Numbered from the stretch's first letter, positions 33,880 to 43,392 are shown. The stretch: 52,093 nt of DNA from Bradyrhizobium hipponense (GCF_008123965.1 NZ_VSTH01000184.1:1-52093); one strand, 5' to 3'. The notes: generated from the letters alone by a model not told the origin. Translations and numbers: made by a program.

Positions 33880-34326
33880 ATGTCGAACCGCAGCTCCTCT
33901 CCACGCGGGTGGCGTCACTCAGAACGCGACCAGCTTGATCTGGCTCGCGCGATTCCCGGCGATCTGGTGCCCCGTGGACGACACGACCTAACGACATATC
34001 CGTTCCGTTCGCTCGCGAATTCCAAGCGAATTGTACCGATCGCCCTTCGCGGGGAAGCAATCGCGATCAACATCGCAGACGCGACCGAGCACGGCGTGCC
34101 GACGATCTGTGGCGCGGGCCTTCCAGATGCGGCAGACCTCGCCGAGATCGTAGCCTTTCGGCTGCGATGTCGGCAGCATGCCCGCAGGGCTTCAGCAACG
34201 CCGATGCGGCGCTGCTTCACCACCGCGGTTCGGCACAGCCATGGCTCTGGTGTTCATTTGCCAGCGGCGGCTTGCCTGTCGTTACAGCCCACAAATCTCT
34301 CTCAACCATACGGAGCGGCCAGGTGA
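33880..34326 (+). pseudogene. repA: Truncated replication initiator RepA (RPA family)
   Basis: The first 75 residues match the start of alphaproteobacterial RepA replication initiators: WRHSERDQLDLARAIPGDLV and YPFRSLANSKRIVPI, with EHGVPTI. After about position 34110 the similarity stops and the frame becomes Arg/His/Ser-rich to an accidental stop at 34326. Full-length members are about 280-330 residues, so the DNA-binding part is lost. The ParA gene that normally follows is also missing, suggesting one deletion spanning repA-3' and parA, ending near 34320. Confidence 0.7.
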
Positions 34327-34787
34327 GCGAACTCACAACCGTCGAGCTCTTGTGGCTCGCCAAGCGGATCGAGAACCGAATTCGGTTCGGCAAGCCCGCA
34401 GCCGAAAAGATCATCGACCGTCAGCGCCGCGTCCTCTCATTCGCACCCGGCAACATCTTCGCGTTCGTGCGCTGGACGTCCAACGACTTCGGAACCGTCC
34501 TGTCTCGCCTCGACATTTTGCGCGCGGTCGCGCCGGGGCAGCGCTATTCCACCGTGCCTTGGGTCAGCCCCGGCGGCGAAAGCCTGCTGCGGTTATCTGG
34601 CTGGCCGAAGGTCGAGCGCGCTCTCCAGTTGATCGATGCGGTGGAGGCACTTGGCATCAATCCCGCCGAGGCTGCGCCTGAGTATTGGCATCACGTTCAC
34701 AACCGTCTCTCCGTCAACGAAACCCCGCGAACCTACACTCGTGCCCGCCACCAGGCGTGGCTGCAGCGGCGAAGGGTGACACTCTGA
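34323..34787 (+). CDS. DUF2840 protein
   Basis: A 154-residue protein of the DUF2840 family, confined to alphaproteobacterial conjugative and integrative elements. Signature parts: TTVELLWLAKRIENRIRFGK, LSFAPGNIFAFVRWTSNDFG and LLRLSGWPKVERALQ. GTG at 34323 is chosen because the protein begins there with the family N-terminus; the open frame further upstream is the deleted repA/parA junction. Its TGA overlaps the start of the TraF gene (TGATG). Function unknown. Confidence 0.8.
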   Translation: MSELTTVELLWLAKRIENRIRFGKPAAEKIIDRQRRVLSFAPGNIFAFVRWTSNDFGTVLSRLDILRAVAPGQRYSTVPWVSPGGESLLRLSGWPKVERALQLIDAVEALGINPAEAAPEYWHHVHNRLSVNETPRTYTRARHQAWLQRRRVTL

Positions 34788-35293
34788 TGGGACGGATTTC
34801 GATCATTCTAGCGGCGTGTGGCGCCACTCTTCTCACTCTGTCGTCGCTCAAAGGTGGAACGCCATTGTACATCTGGAACGCTTCAGCAAGCGTGCCGATC
34901 GGCCTCTATCGCTTGCAAGAGCCCGGACCGTTGGAGGTCACTGAGCTCGTGGCCGTTCTGCCGCCCGAGCCGCTCGCGAGCTTCCTCGACTTCAACGGTT
35001 ATCTGCCGAGCGGTCTACCGATGCTCAAACGCCTCCTGGCGCTGCCGGGACAAACCGTCTGCAGAACCGGGCTCACCATCGTCGTCGACAGCATCGAGAT
35101 CGGCGAGGCACGCGAGCGCGATGGCCGCGGCCGGCCGCTGCCAGTTTGGCAGGGCTGCCGGGTCATCGCCGACGACGAAGTCTTTCTCATGAACTGGCAG
35201 TCGGGCGACTCGTTCGATGGCCGCTATTTCGGACCGATGCTGAAATCGGCGGTCATCGGGCAGGCGATCCCGGTGTGGACCAGGGAGGAGTGA
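34787..35293 (+). CDS. traF: TraF-type S26 signal peptidase of conjugation
   Basis: A 168-residue membrane-anchored serine peptidase. A signal-anchor segment (ISIILAACGATLLTLSSL) is followed by the S26 Ser box ASASVPIGLY with Ser35, and the Lys box GLPMLKRLLALPG with Lys81, the Ser/Lys dyad that in TraF/TrhF matures the conjugative pilin. The C-terminal GDSFDGRYFGP motif is present. The start overlaps DUF2840 (TGATG), and the lytic transglycosylase gene begins three bases after its stop, so the three are one operon. Confidence 0.85.
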   Translation: MGRISIILAACGATLLTLSSLKGGTPLYIWNASASVPIGLYRLQEPGPLEVTELVAVLPPEPLASFLDFNGYLPSGLPMLKRLLALPGQTVCRTGLTIVVDSIEIGEARERDGRGRPLPVWQGCRVIADDEVFLMNWQSGDSFDGRYFGPMLKSAVIGQAIPVWTREE

Positions 35294-35295
35294 CA

Positions 35296-36192
35296 ATGCC
35301 TGCTTTGCTCCAATGGCCCGCCATTTCTCTAGCCGGCGAGTTGCTCCACCATTCCTCCGTCCCGGCCAGATTCTCGACACTCAGCGCACCTCCCGGCGGG
35401 CCAGGGCGGTTGCGAGCCGGGCGCAGCAGCACTCCGTCGTTCCCGGCAGCGCGCACGATGCTGCGCGGGACCGTTGCTTGCGGTCTCGCAGTTCTGCTGA
35501 CGCTCGGAACGCCACCGACCGGCGGAGCTGAAATTGCACGCCGCGTGCAAACACCGCTCTCGTCGAGCAGTAACTCGGTTGACGCGTACGCAGCGTTTAT
35601 AACCGAAGCTTCCCATCGCTTTGCGATCCCGGAGCGTTGGGTCCACGCAGTAATACAGGTCGAGAGCGACTGGAACGCACGTGCGACGTCGCCCAAGGGA
35701 GCGCTGGGGTTGATGCAAATCATGCCGCAGACCTGGGTCGACTTAAGTGCTCGTTACGACCTCGGCGTCGATCCGTTTGACGTGCGCGACAACATCACGG
35801 CCGGTACGGCATACCTTCGCCAGATGCTTGACCGCTTCGGAACTGAAGGGTTCCTCGCGGCCTACAACGCCGGGCCGAAGCGATACGAAGAGCATTTGGC
35901 TGCCGGTCGCCCGCTTCCGGAAGAAACGCAAGCATACGTCGCTCAAGTCGCATCACTCATTGGCCTTGAGCAGCGCGTGCGCGTTACTGCAGTCGCCAGA
36001 CATATCGTCGCGTGGCAGCAGGCGCCCATATTTGTACAGCGGCCCGGCAGTTCATCGGCTGGCCGCAAATCGGCATCCGATGTGCACTCAATGGAGGCGC
36101 CAAACGACACACCTACAGCGGCTCAATCTGCACTCGCACCTCACCCGACCGGCGTGTTTGTGCAGCGATTAAACGAAGCACAATCCCGATGA
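35296..36192 (+). CDS. Lytic transglycosylase of conjugation
   Basis: A 298-residue SLT-fold peptidoglycan-cleaving enzyme. The catalytic Glu123 lies in HAVIQVESDWN, followed by SPKGALGLMQIMPQTW and the AAYNAGPKRYEEH motif. An internal hydrophobic segment (about 58-72, GTVACGLAVLLTLG) is the likely signal sequence, which makes the true start possibly the ATG at 35458, though the ATG at 35296 has the excellent GGGAGGAG site. It opens the cell wall for the conjugation apparatus. Its TGA overlaps the next gene (ATGA). Confidence 0.85.
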   Translation: MPALLQWPAISLAGELLHHSSVPARFSTLSAPPGGPGRLRAGRSSTPSFPAARTMLRGTVACGLAVLLTLGTPPTGGAEIARRVQTPLSSSSNSVDAYAAFITEASHRFAIPERWVHAVIQVESDWNARATSPKGALGLMQIMPQTWVDLSARYDLGVDPFDVRDNITAGTAYLRQMLDRFGTEGFLAAYNAGPKRYEEHLAAGRPLPEETQAYVAQVASLIGLEQRVRVTAVARHIVAWQQAPIFVQRPGSSSAGRKSASDVHSMEAPNDTPTAAQSALAPHPTGVFVQRLNEAQSR

Positions 36193-36584
36193 CGGCCTCC
36201 GGATTGACGTCCCACGATCAAGCGACCGGCAAGTTGCCTATGGTGCAAACGTCTCACGTTGAGCAACGCGAGCCAGCGCATGGAATTCTTCTCGTGACTG
36301 GATGTCGGCATGAACGCGCCGGCCTTTACCTGGTGAACGACACGGGCAGGGTGGTCATGCAGATGTTGATCACACATCCGGATGTGATCAAACTGGCCCT
36401 GAAGCCGTATCTCGGACGGCTACGCCGGATCGAGCGCGACTCCGGCCTCTCGTCAACTTGCGTGCATCCCAACTTGCCCAAATTCGGCTTGTCGGCGATC
36501 TCCCTTGGGACGCTGCATGTGTGTTCGGCGACGAGCGCACAGTGCAACAAGAATGGCAAGATCGATGTGCTCGGCATTGCATAG
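36189..36584 (+). CDS. Hypothetical protein in the TraF operon
   Basis: A 131-residue protein starting MTASGLTSHDQATGK, whose ATG overlaps the transglycosylase stop. No domain recognised and no signal peptide. A central HPDVIKLALKPYLGRLRRI helix follows a beta-rich part. The gene contains a 14-base palindrome (36373-36386) and one copy of a 15-base repeat found again at 36836. Its coupling to the conjugation genes suggests an element function. Confidence 0.55.
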   Translation: MTASGLTSHDQATGKLPMVQTSHVEQREPAHGILLVTGCRHERAGLYLVNDTGRVVMQMLITHPDVIKLALKPYLGRLRRIERDSGLSSTCVHPNLPKFGLSAISLGTLHVCSATSAQCNKNGKIDVLGIA

Positions 36585-37718
36585 CATAGCTCACTCGCAC
36601 CGGCTGTTTGGCAAGACGCCTGCTAGGTGGAGCAGCCTGCTACCGACTGCGATCGTTGTTGAACCCACGCCGGAATTTGAAGCGCAAGTTCCCTTGTCGA
36701 GAACACGATCTTGCATTCGCCGAAGCCGTTCGCGTTTCAAGCGCGCGGAGAAGGACCCTCCATGTGGGATGGCTGGCGATACCATGCGCTCCTTGCAACG
36801 CCAAGCCAGCGTGGTGGTCGCGCCCAGGCTAGCCGTGATCACACATACGGTGCGGGCCACGGCGCCATTTGCTGCAGCAACTGAGCATCATCCCCGGCGC
36901 GCTTGAGCGCATTTCGCGCGGACGTGAAGCGCAAGCTGCTCGGGGCAAACGCATGAACAGAACAGCGGATTTGCAAATCAATGGCGAGATCAGCGCAACA
37001 CCTGAACGTGGAGTCCACCATTCTGGTGCTGACTTGGTGCCGGCGGCAAACCCGCGCCACCCTGACGCTGCCCCTTGCGGAATCTTCCGTTTTATTCGTC
37101 GTCGAACCGGTGCCTGGTTGACCTCTGTCCTCCGCTTGCGGTGCCTGCGCCCAATTAGCAGCGCTGCTTAGTTGAGCCCGGATACTCGCAGATCAATGAC
37201 ACATCGAGTGCAAGACATTGAATATCGAGCTCCGCCACAGCGGAATAGAGTTGGTCAGATGAATCAGGACCGGATACACGCGGACCTGCCTATTGCCATG
37301 CAGCTCGATTGCAAGCTCGACGACGCCGGACCGCCCGTGATGCGACCTGGTCGATCCGGTCGAAAGATGCGCCGCGGCGGCCTCCGTGCTGCTTTGCTGC
37401 AGCGACATCATCCCGTCGATGACTGCGAAACACTGCATGGCCCGTCGGGAATGGCTGGTGTCGAAGAGCCGGAAGCCGTGGCGCACATCAGAGCGCCTTG
37501 TCGCAGCACAAGAGACGTTAGACGATGGGTGAGATGGTGCGACAGTGAAGCCAGCCGACGATGGCAGGGTAAAAGCCGCAAGGTGCGGCCGGTCGGTCGG
37601 GGCAGGAATCAGCAGAAAATTCAAATCACGCTGCAAACATTGCCAATGTCCAGCAAACTTTGCGACTTTCGGCAACGCGCTATTTTCGTTCAGCTTTCGA
37701 CACCCTGCGGAGCGGACG
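36585..37718. other. Long gene-free region before the relaxase
   Basis: In 1,134 bases I find no gene with a recognisable domain. Open frames on both strands (the longest at 37193-37810 minus) are His/Arg/Ser-rich and lack ribosome-binding sites. One copy of a near-perfect 15-base repeat (36836-36850) lies here. The position just upstream of the relaxase gene is where an origin of transfer would be expected, but I cannot identify a nick site. Confidence 0.45.
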
Positions 37719-39446
37719 ATGGCCGGTAACGATGATTTCCGCATCCGTCCCGGCCGCATCCGCTCGTCGCGCCCGGCTCGGACAAAACCGTTCCTGGCGC
37801 AGGCTCTCAAAGCTGCGCAGAAGGCCGGCGGCCTCTCACGTGGTGGCCGCAGCTATGGCAGCACGTTTGGGCGTGGCCGCGCGGCGAGCCTTGCCGCGAC
37901 CCGGCTCCTCAACAACCGTGCCCGCAGCGCCATCGTCAAGGCGCGTGTTGTGCGCCGGATGCGTTCGCCAGGCGCGCTGCGTGCCCATATCGGCTATCTC
38001 CAGCGCGACGGCGTCACCCGCGACGGAGCGCCCGGCAAGCTCTTTGACGCCGCAGGCGATGAGGCCGACGGCCGCGCCTTCGCCGAGCGCTGCGAGGACG
38101 ATCGGCATCATTTCCGATTCATCGTCTCGCCCGATGATGCCACTGAGCTGGAAAGCTTACGAACCTTCACCCGCGAACTGATGGATCAGGCTTCGCGCGA
38201 CCTTGGCACCAAACTCGAGTGGGTGGCGGTTGATCATTGGAACACGGAGCACCCGCATATCCACGTCCTCGTGAGGGGCCGTGGCGATGACGGCAAGGAC
38301 CTTGTCATCAGCCGGGACTATATCTCGAGGGGCTTGCGCGCCCGTGCTGGGGATCTCGTCACGCGTGAACTCGGCCCGCGATCAGAGCTGGAGATCCGCC
38401 AAAACCTGGACAGGGAAGTGACGGCTGAACGTTGGACCAGGCTCGATCGGGTGCTGGCCCGGGAAGCAGGGGCGGCGGACGGGGTCATTGATCTCCGGCC
38501 GGACCGGGAATTCGCGCGCGACCCGTTACGTGAGATCCGGATCGGAAGGATGCGCAACCTCGAGCGGCTGGGCCTGGCCGAGCCGGCCGGGCCGGCGCGC
38601 TGGGTGCTGGCGGCTGACGCGGAGCAGCGCCTGCGAGAGCTCGGGGAGCGCGGCGATATCATCAAGCGGCTGCACAAGAGCCTCACGAAGGATGGCGCCG
38701 CACGCGCACCGTCATCCTGGGCACTCGAAGGCGAACGCCATGGCGAACCCGTGATCGGCCGCCTTATCGCACGTGGGCTTGACGATGAGCTCAGGGGCAC
38801 GGCCTTCGCGGTGGTCGATGGGATCGATGGGCGCGTTCATCACCTGAAGCTGCCGGACGTCGAAGCGGCTGGCGACGGGCCTATCGGTGGCATCATGGAG
38901 CTGCGGCGGTTCGAGGATACGAGGGGCCGGCAGCGGATCGCGCTGGCTGTCCGCTCAGACCTCAATCTTGACCAGCAGGTGACGGCGGATGGGGCGACCT
39001 GGCTCGACCGGCGCCTAGTCGCTCGTGAAGGCGCCGATTTCTCTCGTGCCGGTTTCGGCGCCGAAGTCCGCGCCGCGCTCGACCACAGGATCGACGCCCT
39101 CGTAGAGAAGGGCCTCGCCAGCCGGGATGGCGACAAGGTCACACTCGGTCGCAACCTGATTGGCACCCTGCGCAACCGCGAGCTCGAGACCGTGGGGCGG
39201 CGCTTGGCCTCCGAAACCGGGCTGGCGCATTTGCCCGCGGAGGCAGGAGAGTCCGTTTCGGGGGTTTACAGCCGGAGGCTATCGCTCGCCTCCGGCCGCT
39301 TCGCCATGATCGACAACGGCCTCGGTTTCCAGCTCGTGCCCTGGTTACCATCGCTGGAGCGTGAACTGGGCAGGCAGGTGAGCGGCATTGCCGGTCCCGG
39401 CGGGGTGGATTGGAGTTTCGGCCGCAAGCGCGACCTCTCGCTCTGA
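37719..39446 (+). CDS. Relaxase/mobilisation nuclease (DUF3363 type)
   Basis: A 575-residue relaxase. After a basic N-terminal 110 residues (RSSRPARTKPFLAQ, then RGGRSYGSTFGRGRA) comes the nuclease core: HHFRFIVSPDD near 130, the metal-binding HPHIHVLVRG near 178 with upstream DHWNTE, and ISRDYISRGLRARA. The C-terminal 250 residues are the DUF3363 extension. It would nick the element at oriT and pilot the DNA. The ATG at 37719 gives the family N-terminus; the open frame upstream is not protein-like. The TraG gene follows 92 bases later. Confidence 0.9.
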   Translation: MAGNDDFRIRPGRIRSSRPARTKPFLAQALKAAQKAGGLSRGGRSYGSTFGRGRAASLAATRLLNNRARSAIVKARVVRRMRSPGALRAHIGYLQRDGVTRDGAPGKLFDAAGDEADGRAFAERCEDDRHHFRFIVSPDDATELESLRTFTRELMDQASRDLGTKLEWVAVDHWNTEHPHIHVLVRGRGDDGKDLVISRDYISRGLRARAGDLVTRELGPRSELEIRQNLDREVTAERWTRLDRVLAREAGAADGVIDLRPDREFARDPLREIRIGRMRNLERLGLAEPAGPARWVLAADAEQRLRELGERGDIIKRLHKSLTKDGAARAPSSWALEGERHGEPVIGRLIARGLDDELRGTAFAVVDGIDGRVHHLKLPDVEAAGDGPIGGIMELRRFEDTRGRQRIALAVRSDLNLDQQVTADGATWLDRRLVAREGADFSRAGFGAEVRAALDHRIDALVEKGLASRDGDKVTLGRNLIGTLRNRELETVGRRLASETGLAHLPAEAGESVSGVYSRRLSLASGRFAMIDNGLGFQLVPWLPSLERELGRQVSGIAGPGGVDWSFGRKRDLSL

Positions 39447-39538
39447 CCCGCCGATCTCCGCGCCAACCTGCGCGCGACTACGATGCCGAGCGGATCGCCG
39501 TTGCGCCAGCAGCTGGCGTTGCCGCATTGCCTTGGTCC

Positions 39539-41515
39539 ATGTCCGCGACAAAGATTGTCTGGAGCCAACTGATCGTCGTCTCGCTGGTCGTGCTCGCCTT
39601 CCTCTGGGCAGCGACCGAATGGACGGCCTGGCGTCTGGCCTTCCAGCCGCAGCTCGGGCCCGCCTGGTTCATGATCGGGCACTGGCCAATCTATCAGCCG
39701 GCCGCGTTTTTCATCTGGTGGTTCAAGTTCGATGCCTACGCGCCCGTCATCTTCATGCAGGGCGCATGCATCGCGGCTGGAGGCGGAATAGCAGCCGTTG
39801 GCGTTGCCATCTTCCTCTCGGTCTGGCGGGCCAAGGAAGCGCAGCACGTCACGACCTATGGCTCGGCGCAATGGGCGGATGCGCGGGAGATTCGGCGTGC
39901 TGGGCTTCTTGGTCCCGACGGCGCCGTGCTCGGCCGCTTTGGCCGCAACTATTTGCGGCACAACGGTCCGGAACATGTGCTGTGCTTTGCTCCGACGCGC
40001 TCGGGCAAGGGCGTCGGCCTTGTCATTCCGACACTTCTGACCTGGCCGAGTTCCACCATCGTCCACGACATCAAGGGCGAGAACTTCCAGCTGACATCGG
40101 GCTGGCGCGCCCGCTTTGGCCCGGTGCTCCTGTTCGATCCGACCAATCCGGCAAGTGCCGCGTACAATCCGCTGCTCGAGATCCGCAAGGGCGACTGCGA
40201 GGTGCGGGACGCACAGAACATCGCCGACATCCTCGTGGACCCGGAAGGAGCGCTCGAGCGCCGCAATCATTGGGAGAAGACCAGCCACTCCCTGCTCGTC
40301 GGCGCGATCCTGCATGTCCTCTACGCGGAAGCCGATAAGACGCTCGCCGGCGTTGCCAACTTCCTGTCCGACCCGTTGCGGCCAATCGAAGCGACGCTGA
40401 ATGCGATGCTGGCAACGCCGCATCTGGGAAAGAGGGTTCATCCCGTGGTCGCTTCGGCGGCGCGAGAACTCCTGAACAAAAGCGAAAACGAACGTTCCGG
40501 CGTGCTATCGACGACGATGAGCTTCCTGGGGCTCTATCGCGATCCGGTGGTCGCTAGGGTCACCGGCCGATGTGATTGGCGCATCCGAGATCTCGTGGAC
40601 GGACCCCGACCCATCTCGCTCTATTTGGTGGTGCCGCCCTCCGATATCGCCCGCACCAAGCCCTTGATGCGGCTTGTGCTCAACCAGGTCGGCCGACGCT
40701 TGACCGAAAGCCTCGACACCAACCGCCGGCGGCAGCAGCTGCTCCTCATGCTCGATGAGTTCGCAGCACTTGGCCGGCTCGACTTCTTTGAGAGCCAGCT
40801 CGCCTTTATGGCAGGTTACGGCATCCGCAGCTTCCTGATCACCCAGAGCCTGAACCAGCTCGAACGCGCCTATGGGCCGAACCACGCGATCCTCGACAAT
40901 TGCCATATCCGGATCGCGTTCTCGACCAACGATGAGCGCACCGCCAAGCGGGTGTCGGACGCGCTCGGAACCGCGACCGAGATGCGGGCGATGAAGAACT
41001 ACGCCGGGCATCGCCTCTCGCCCTGGCTCGGCCACCTGATGGTAAGCCGCCAGGAGACCTCCCGGCCGCTGCTTACGCCCGGGGAAGTCATGCAGCTCTC
41101 GCCCGATGAGGCGGTCGTGATGGTCTCGGGCGTGCACCCAGTGCGCGCCCGCAAGGTTCGGTACTACGAGGATCCGCAATTCCAAAGCCGGATATTGAAA
41201 CCGTCGGGCGCAGGTCCAGCCGTACCGATCGCTCTGCCGGATGAGTGGTCGGGCCAAACGCCGATTCCGCCCTCCGTCGAGCTTCTCGCGACCTTAAAGC
41301 ACAGAGCCCGGGATACGAATGGCGGTATTCGCCGCGAACCCGAACTGCCGCAACATGAGGAAGTGGTGATCAGCGCCCCGCTTGCCGAAAACGAGTTCGA
41401 CACCGCCCCCGACGATGGCGACGCCGACGTCGTCCAGGCGCAGGCCATGAGGCGCTCGATGCGGGGTCTTGCACGTTCTGTCAGCCTCGACCCTGACGAC
41501 AAAATGGGGCTTTGA
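39539..41515 (+). CDS. traG: VirD4/TraG-type conjugative coupling protein
   Basis: A 658-residue inner-membrane ATPase linking the relaxosome to the secretion channel. Two N-terminal membrane segments (IVVSLVVLAFLWA and GGGIAAVGVAIFL) precede Walker A PTRSGKG (152-158) and Walker B LLLMLDEFAALG (about 400-411), with the TraG box RSFLITQSLNQLERAYG. ATG at 39539 is the usual family start; open frame upstream overlaps the relaxase end. It lies between relaxase and CopG-type genes, the normal order for rhizobial elements. Confidence 0.9.
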   Translation: MSATKIVWSQLIVVSLVVLAFLWAATEWTAWRLAFQPQLGPAWFMIGHWPIYQPAAFFIWWFKFDAYAPVIFMQGACIAAGGGIAAVGVAIFLSVWRAKEAQHVTTYGSAQWADAREIRRAGLLGPDGAVLGRFGRNYLRHNGPEHVLCFAPTRSGKGVGLVIPTLLTWPSSTIVHDIKGENFQLTSGWRARFGPVLLFDPTNPASAAYNPLLEIRKGDCEVRDAQNIADILVDPEGALERRNHWEKTSHSLLVGAILHVLYAEADKTLAGVANFLSDPLRPIEATLNAMLATPHLGKRVHPVVASAARELLNKSENERSGVLSTTMSFLGLYRDPVVARVTGRCDWRIRDLVDGPRPISLYLVVPPSDIARTKPLMRLVLNQVGRRLTESLDTNRRRQQLLLMLDEFAALGRLDFFESQLAFMAGYGIRSFLITQSLNQLERAYGPNHAILDNCHIRIAFSTNDERTAKRVSDALGTATEMRAMKNYAGHRLSPWLGHLMVSRQETSRPLLTPGEVMQLSPDEAVVMVSGVHPVRARKVRYYEDPQFQSRILKPSGAGPAVPIALPDEWSGQTPIPPSVELLATLKHRARDTNGGIRREPELPQHEEVVISAPLAENEFDTAPDDGDADVVQAQAMRRSMRGLARSVSLDPDDKMGL

Positions 41516-41523
41516 GCGTCGCC

Positions 41524-41973
41524 ATGAAAAAGGTCCAGCTGAGCATCTACCTCGATCGAGGTATCTTCGGCAGCCTCGAGGCTCTGGCAAAACGTCACAG
41601 CAAGCCCAAGTCTCTGGTCGCCGAGGCCGCGATCTCTTCATTCCTCTCGCCGGACGACTCCGACCGGCGGGAGGCGGCCATAGCCAAGCGGCTCGACCGC
41701 ATCGTACGCATGCTGGAACGACTCGAACGGAATGACAGCGTCACGCTGGAGACGATCGCATTGTTCGTCCGCTTCTGGCTGACGTCTACCCCCGCCTTGC
41801 CCGAGCAGTCGAGCCCAGCCGCGCGTGCCAAGGGCGGTGAGCGCTACGACCGCTTTGTCGAAGCTCTGGGGCGACGACTTTCTAGTGGATCGACGGTACT
41901 TAAGGAAGTGAGCATGGAATCAAGCGATCCTGGGAGTACTACGCCAGTCACAGGCGATCCCGGCTCTCATTGA
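41524..41973 (+). CDS. CopG-type ribbon-helix-helix protein of the conjugation region
   Basis: A 149-residue protein. Residues 1-40 (KKVQLSIYLDRGIFGSLEAL) form a ribbon-helix-helix DNA-binding unit; the rest is helical, with ERYDRFVEALGRR near the end as in element-encoded relatives. It starts eight bases after the TraG stop and is usually followed by trbB. Here the last 25 residues (after LKEV) look unrelated and no trb gene follows, so the C-terminus may lie at a deletion joint. Confidence 0.75.
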   Translation: MKKVQLSIYLDRGIFGSLEALAKRHSKPKSLVAEAAISSFLSPDDSDRREAAIAKRLDRIVRMLERLERNDSVTLETIALFVRFWLTSTPALPEQSSPAARAKGGERYDRFVEALGRRLSSGSTVLKEVSMESSDPGSTTPVTGDPGSH

Positions 41974-42113
41974 TCGACCGACCATCCTTTCTTTTCCTAC
42001 GCCAGAACTCGAGCGCCGTCTCCTGTCGCTTGATATCGTTGCGCTGCTGCCTTTCTGTCGCCGTCACTACTCATCAATCCATGCGGAGCGTCGGTGTTGC
42101 GGCCCCAGACGGA

Positions 42114-43097
42114 TCAGGACGGTGATGGATAGCGTTGTTTCAGTAACTTCAAGAAATTTGCCAGCGCTGGACTTTCATTGTCTGCTCGCCAGTTCACAGA
42201 GAGCCCGATTCGTGTCAAACCAGCGCTATCCTGAATTTCTCTGTAAACGACGCCGTCGCAGCTCGTGCCAAGGGAGGATTCGAGTGTGAGCCCAATACCT
42301 GGACGCGCGCCAACCAGGCTTTTGATACTTTCTCGGGTTGCATCGTGCCATGCGATTTTAGGTCGATCTTCTGGCGAAATGAGCTTTGCGATGAGACACT
42401 CGTGAATTGCAGGTCCGGGATCTCTGCGACCCAGCAAGAGAGTCTCGCCGCTGAGATCTGTCCACGTAACGGTTTGGCTTTCGACCAATCTGTGGTTCTC
42501 GGGTAAGACAGCCACAATGCGTTCGCTCCAGAGCGGCATCGACTTCGCTCCAGGCAGAGCTCGTTCGCCGGTCACAATTGCGGCGTCGACGGCCCTGTTG
42601 CGCAAGGCCGTCGTGAGACGGTCCCTCGAACGCTCAATCATTTCGATGTCGACCTGCGGAAATTGCTGCGTGTACTCGACAAGCGTCGCGCGAAGATTGC
42701 CAGCGCCAATGGACGTGTAGAAGCCGATAGAAAGTCGGCCAGATTCACCACGTCCGGTCATCCGCCCCGAGTTTACCAAACTGTCGGCCTGCTCCAGGAT
42801 GCCTCTTGCGACGCGCAGGAATGTCTGTCCGAACTGAGTCGCCCGAACACCCCCGCTGTATCGGTCGAACACGCGAGTGCCAATCGTCTGTTCAAGCTGA
42901 CGAACGCAGCGGCTCACCGTCACTTGTTGAACCTTCATCGTCTCCGCCACACCTCGAAAACTGCCGTGATCCGCGGCCGCAACGGCGTAACGCAGTTGCT
43001 GAAGGTGGATTGTACTGTTCTTCCTTGGTGTGTTGAGGTTGCGTTTTGCAGCGCGCGCCATCTCTTGCTCGTGATGTCTGTGTCTTAAATGATCCAT
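42114..43097 (-). CDS. LysR-family transcriptional regulator
   Basis: A 327-residue LysR protein. The winged helix-turn-helix is at about 28-88 (LQQLRYAVAAADHGSFRGVA, then VTVSRCVRQLEQTIGTRVFD), followed by a substrate-binding domain (GRLSIGFYTSIGAGNLRATL, then DAAIVTG and the LLLGRRDPG loop). The first 30 residues are extra, and internal starts such as the ATG at 43061 are possible. No target gene is obvious: it points away from the phn operon and towards the CopG gene. Such LysR genes often sit next to traG in rhizobial elements. Confidence 0.8.
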   Translation of the reverse strand: MDHLRHRHHEQEMARAAKRNLNTPRKNSTIHLQQLRYAVAAADHGSFRGVAETMKVQQVTVSRCVRQLEQTIGTRVFDRYSGGVRATQFGQTFLRVARGILEQADSLVNSGRMTGRGESGRLSIGFYTSIGAGNLRATLVEYTQQFPQVDIEMIERSRDRLTTALRNRAVDAAIVTGERALPGAKSMPLWSERIVAVLPENHRLVESQTVTWTDLSGETLLLGRRDPGPAIHECLIAKLISPEDRPKIAWHDATRESIKSLVGARPGIGLTLESSLGTSCDGVVYREIQDSAGLTRIGLSVNWRADNESPALANFLKLLKQRYPSPS

Positions 43098-43392
43098 GCT
43101 GGTTTGGCTGCACGCCCGGACGATTGCGTGCCGCTCACGGCGAAATCAGGAGAAAACACCCCGATCGCTGCTCATGCTGGCCACAGTCCGTCAACTCTCC
43201 TGGCCGGCTGCTCGGTCTGACGACTAAGACGGACCGACGGCTGACGCCACAGTCGGAATCCTATTGGTGTCCCTCAAGCGGAAGCGAAACCGGCCGCGCA
43301 CCTACGAATATAGGCCCAAAACACCGGCTGACTGGTCTCCATATCCTTGACGAATCCGATGAAGCTTCGTGATGGCGAGCACTCTTAAAGTT
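43098..43392. other. Gene-free stretch between the LysR gene and phnN
   Basis: About 295 bases with no supported gene. It contains the LysR promoter side and the end of the phn transcript. I see no strong rho-independent hairpin, so the operon's terminator is not identified. Confidence 0.35.

Noticed and set aside
36373..36386. 14-base perfect palindrome as a stand-alone operator
   Set aside because: It lies inside a probable coding region (THPDV codons), so chance or codon constraint is likely; kept only as part of the repeat finding.
37193..37810. 205-residue minus-strand frame upstream of the relaxase
   Set aside because: His/Arg/Ser-rich, lacks a ribosome-binding site and overlaps the relaxase start on the other strand; looks like a GC-rich shadow frame.
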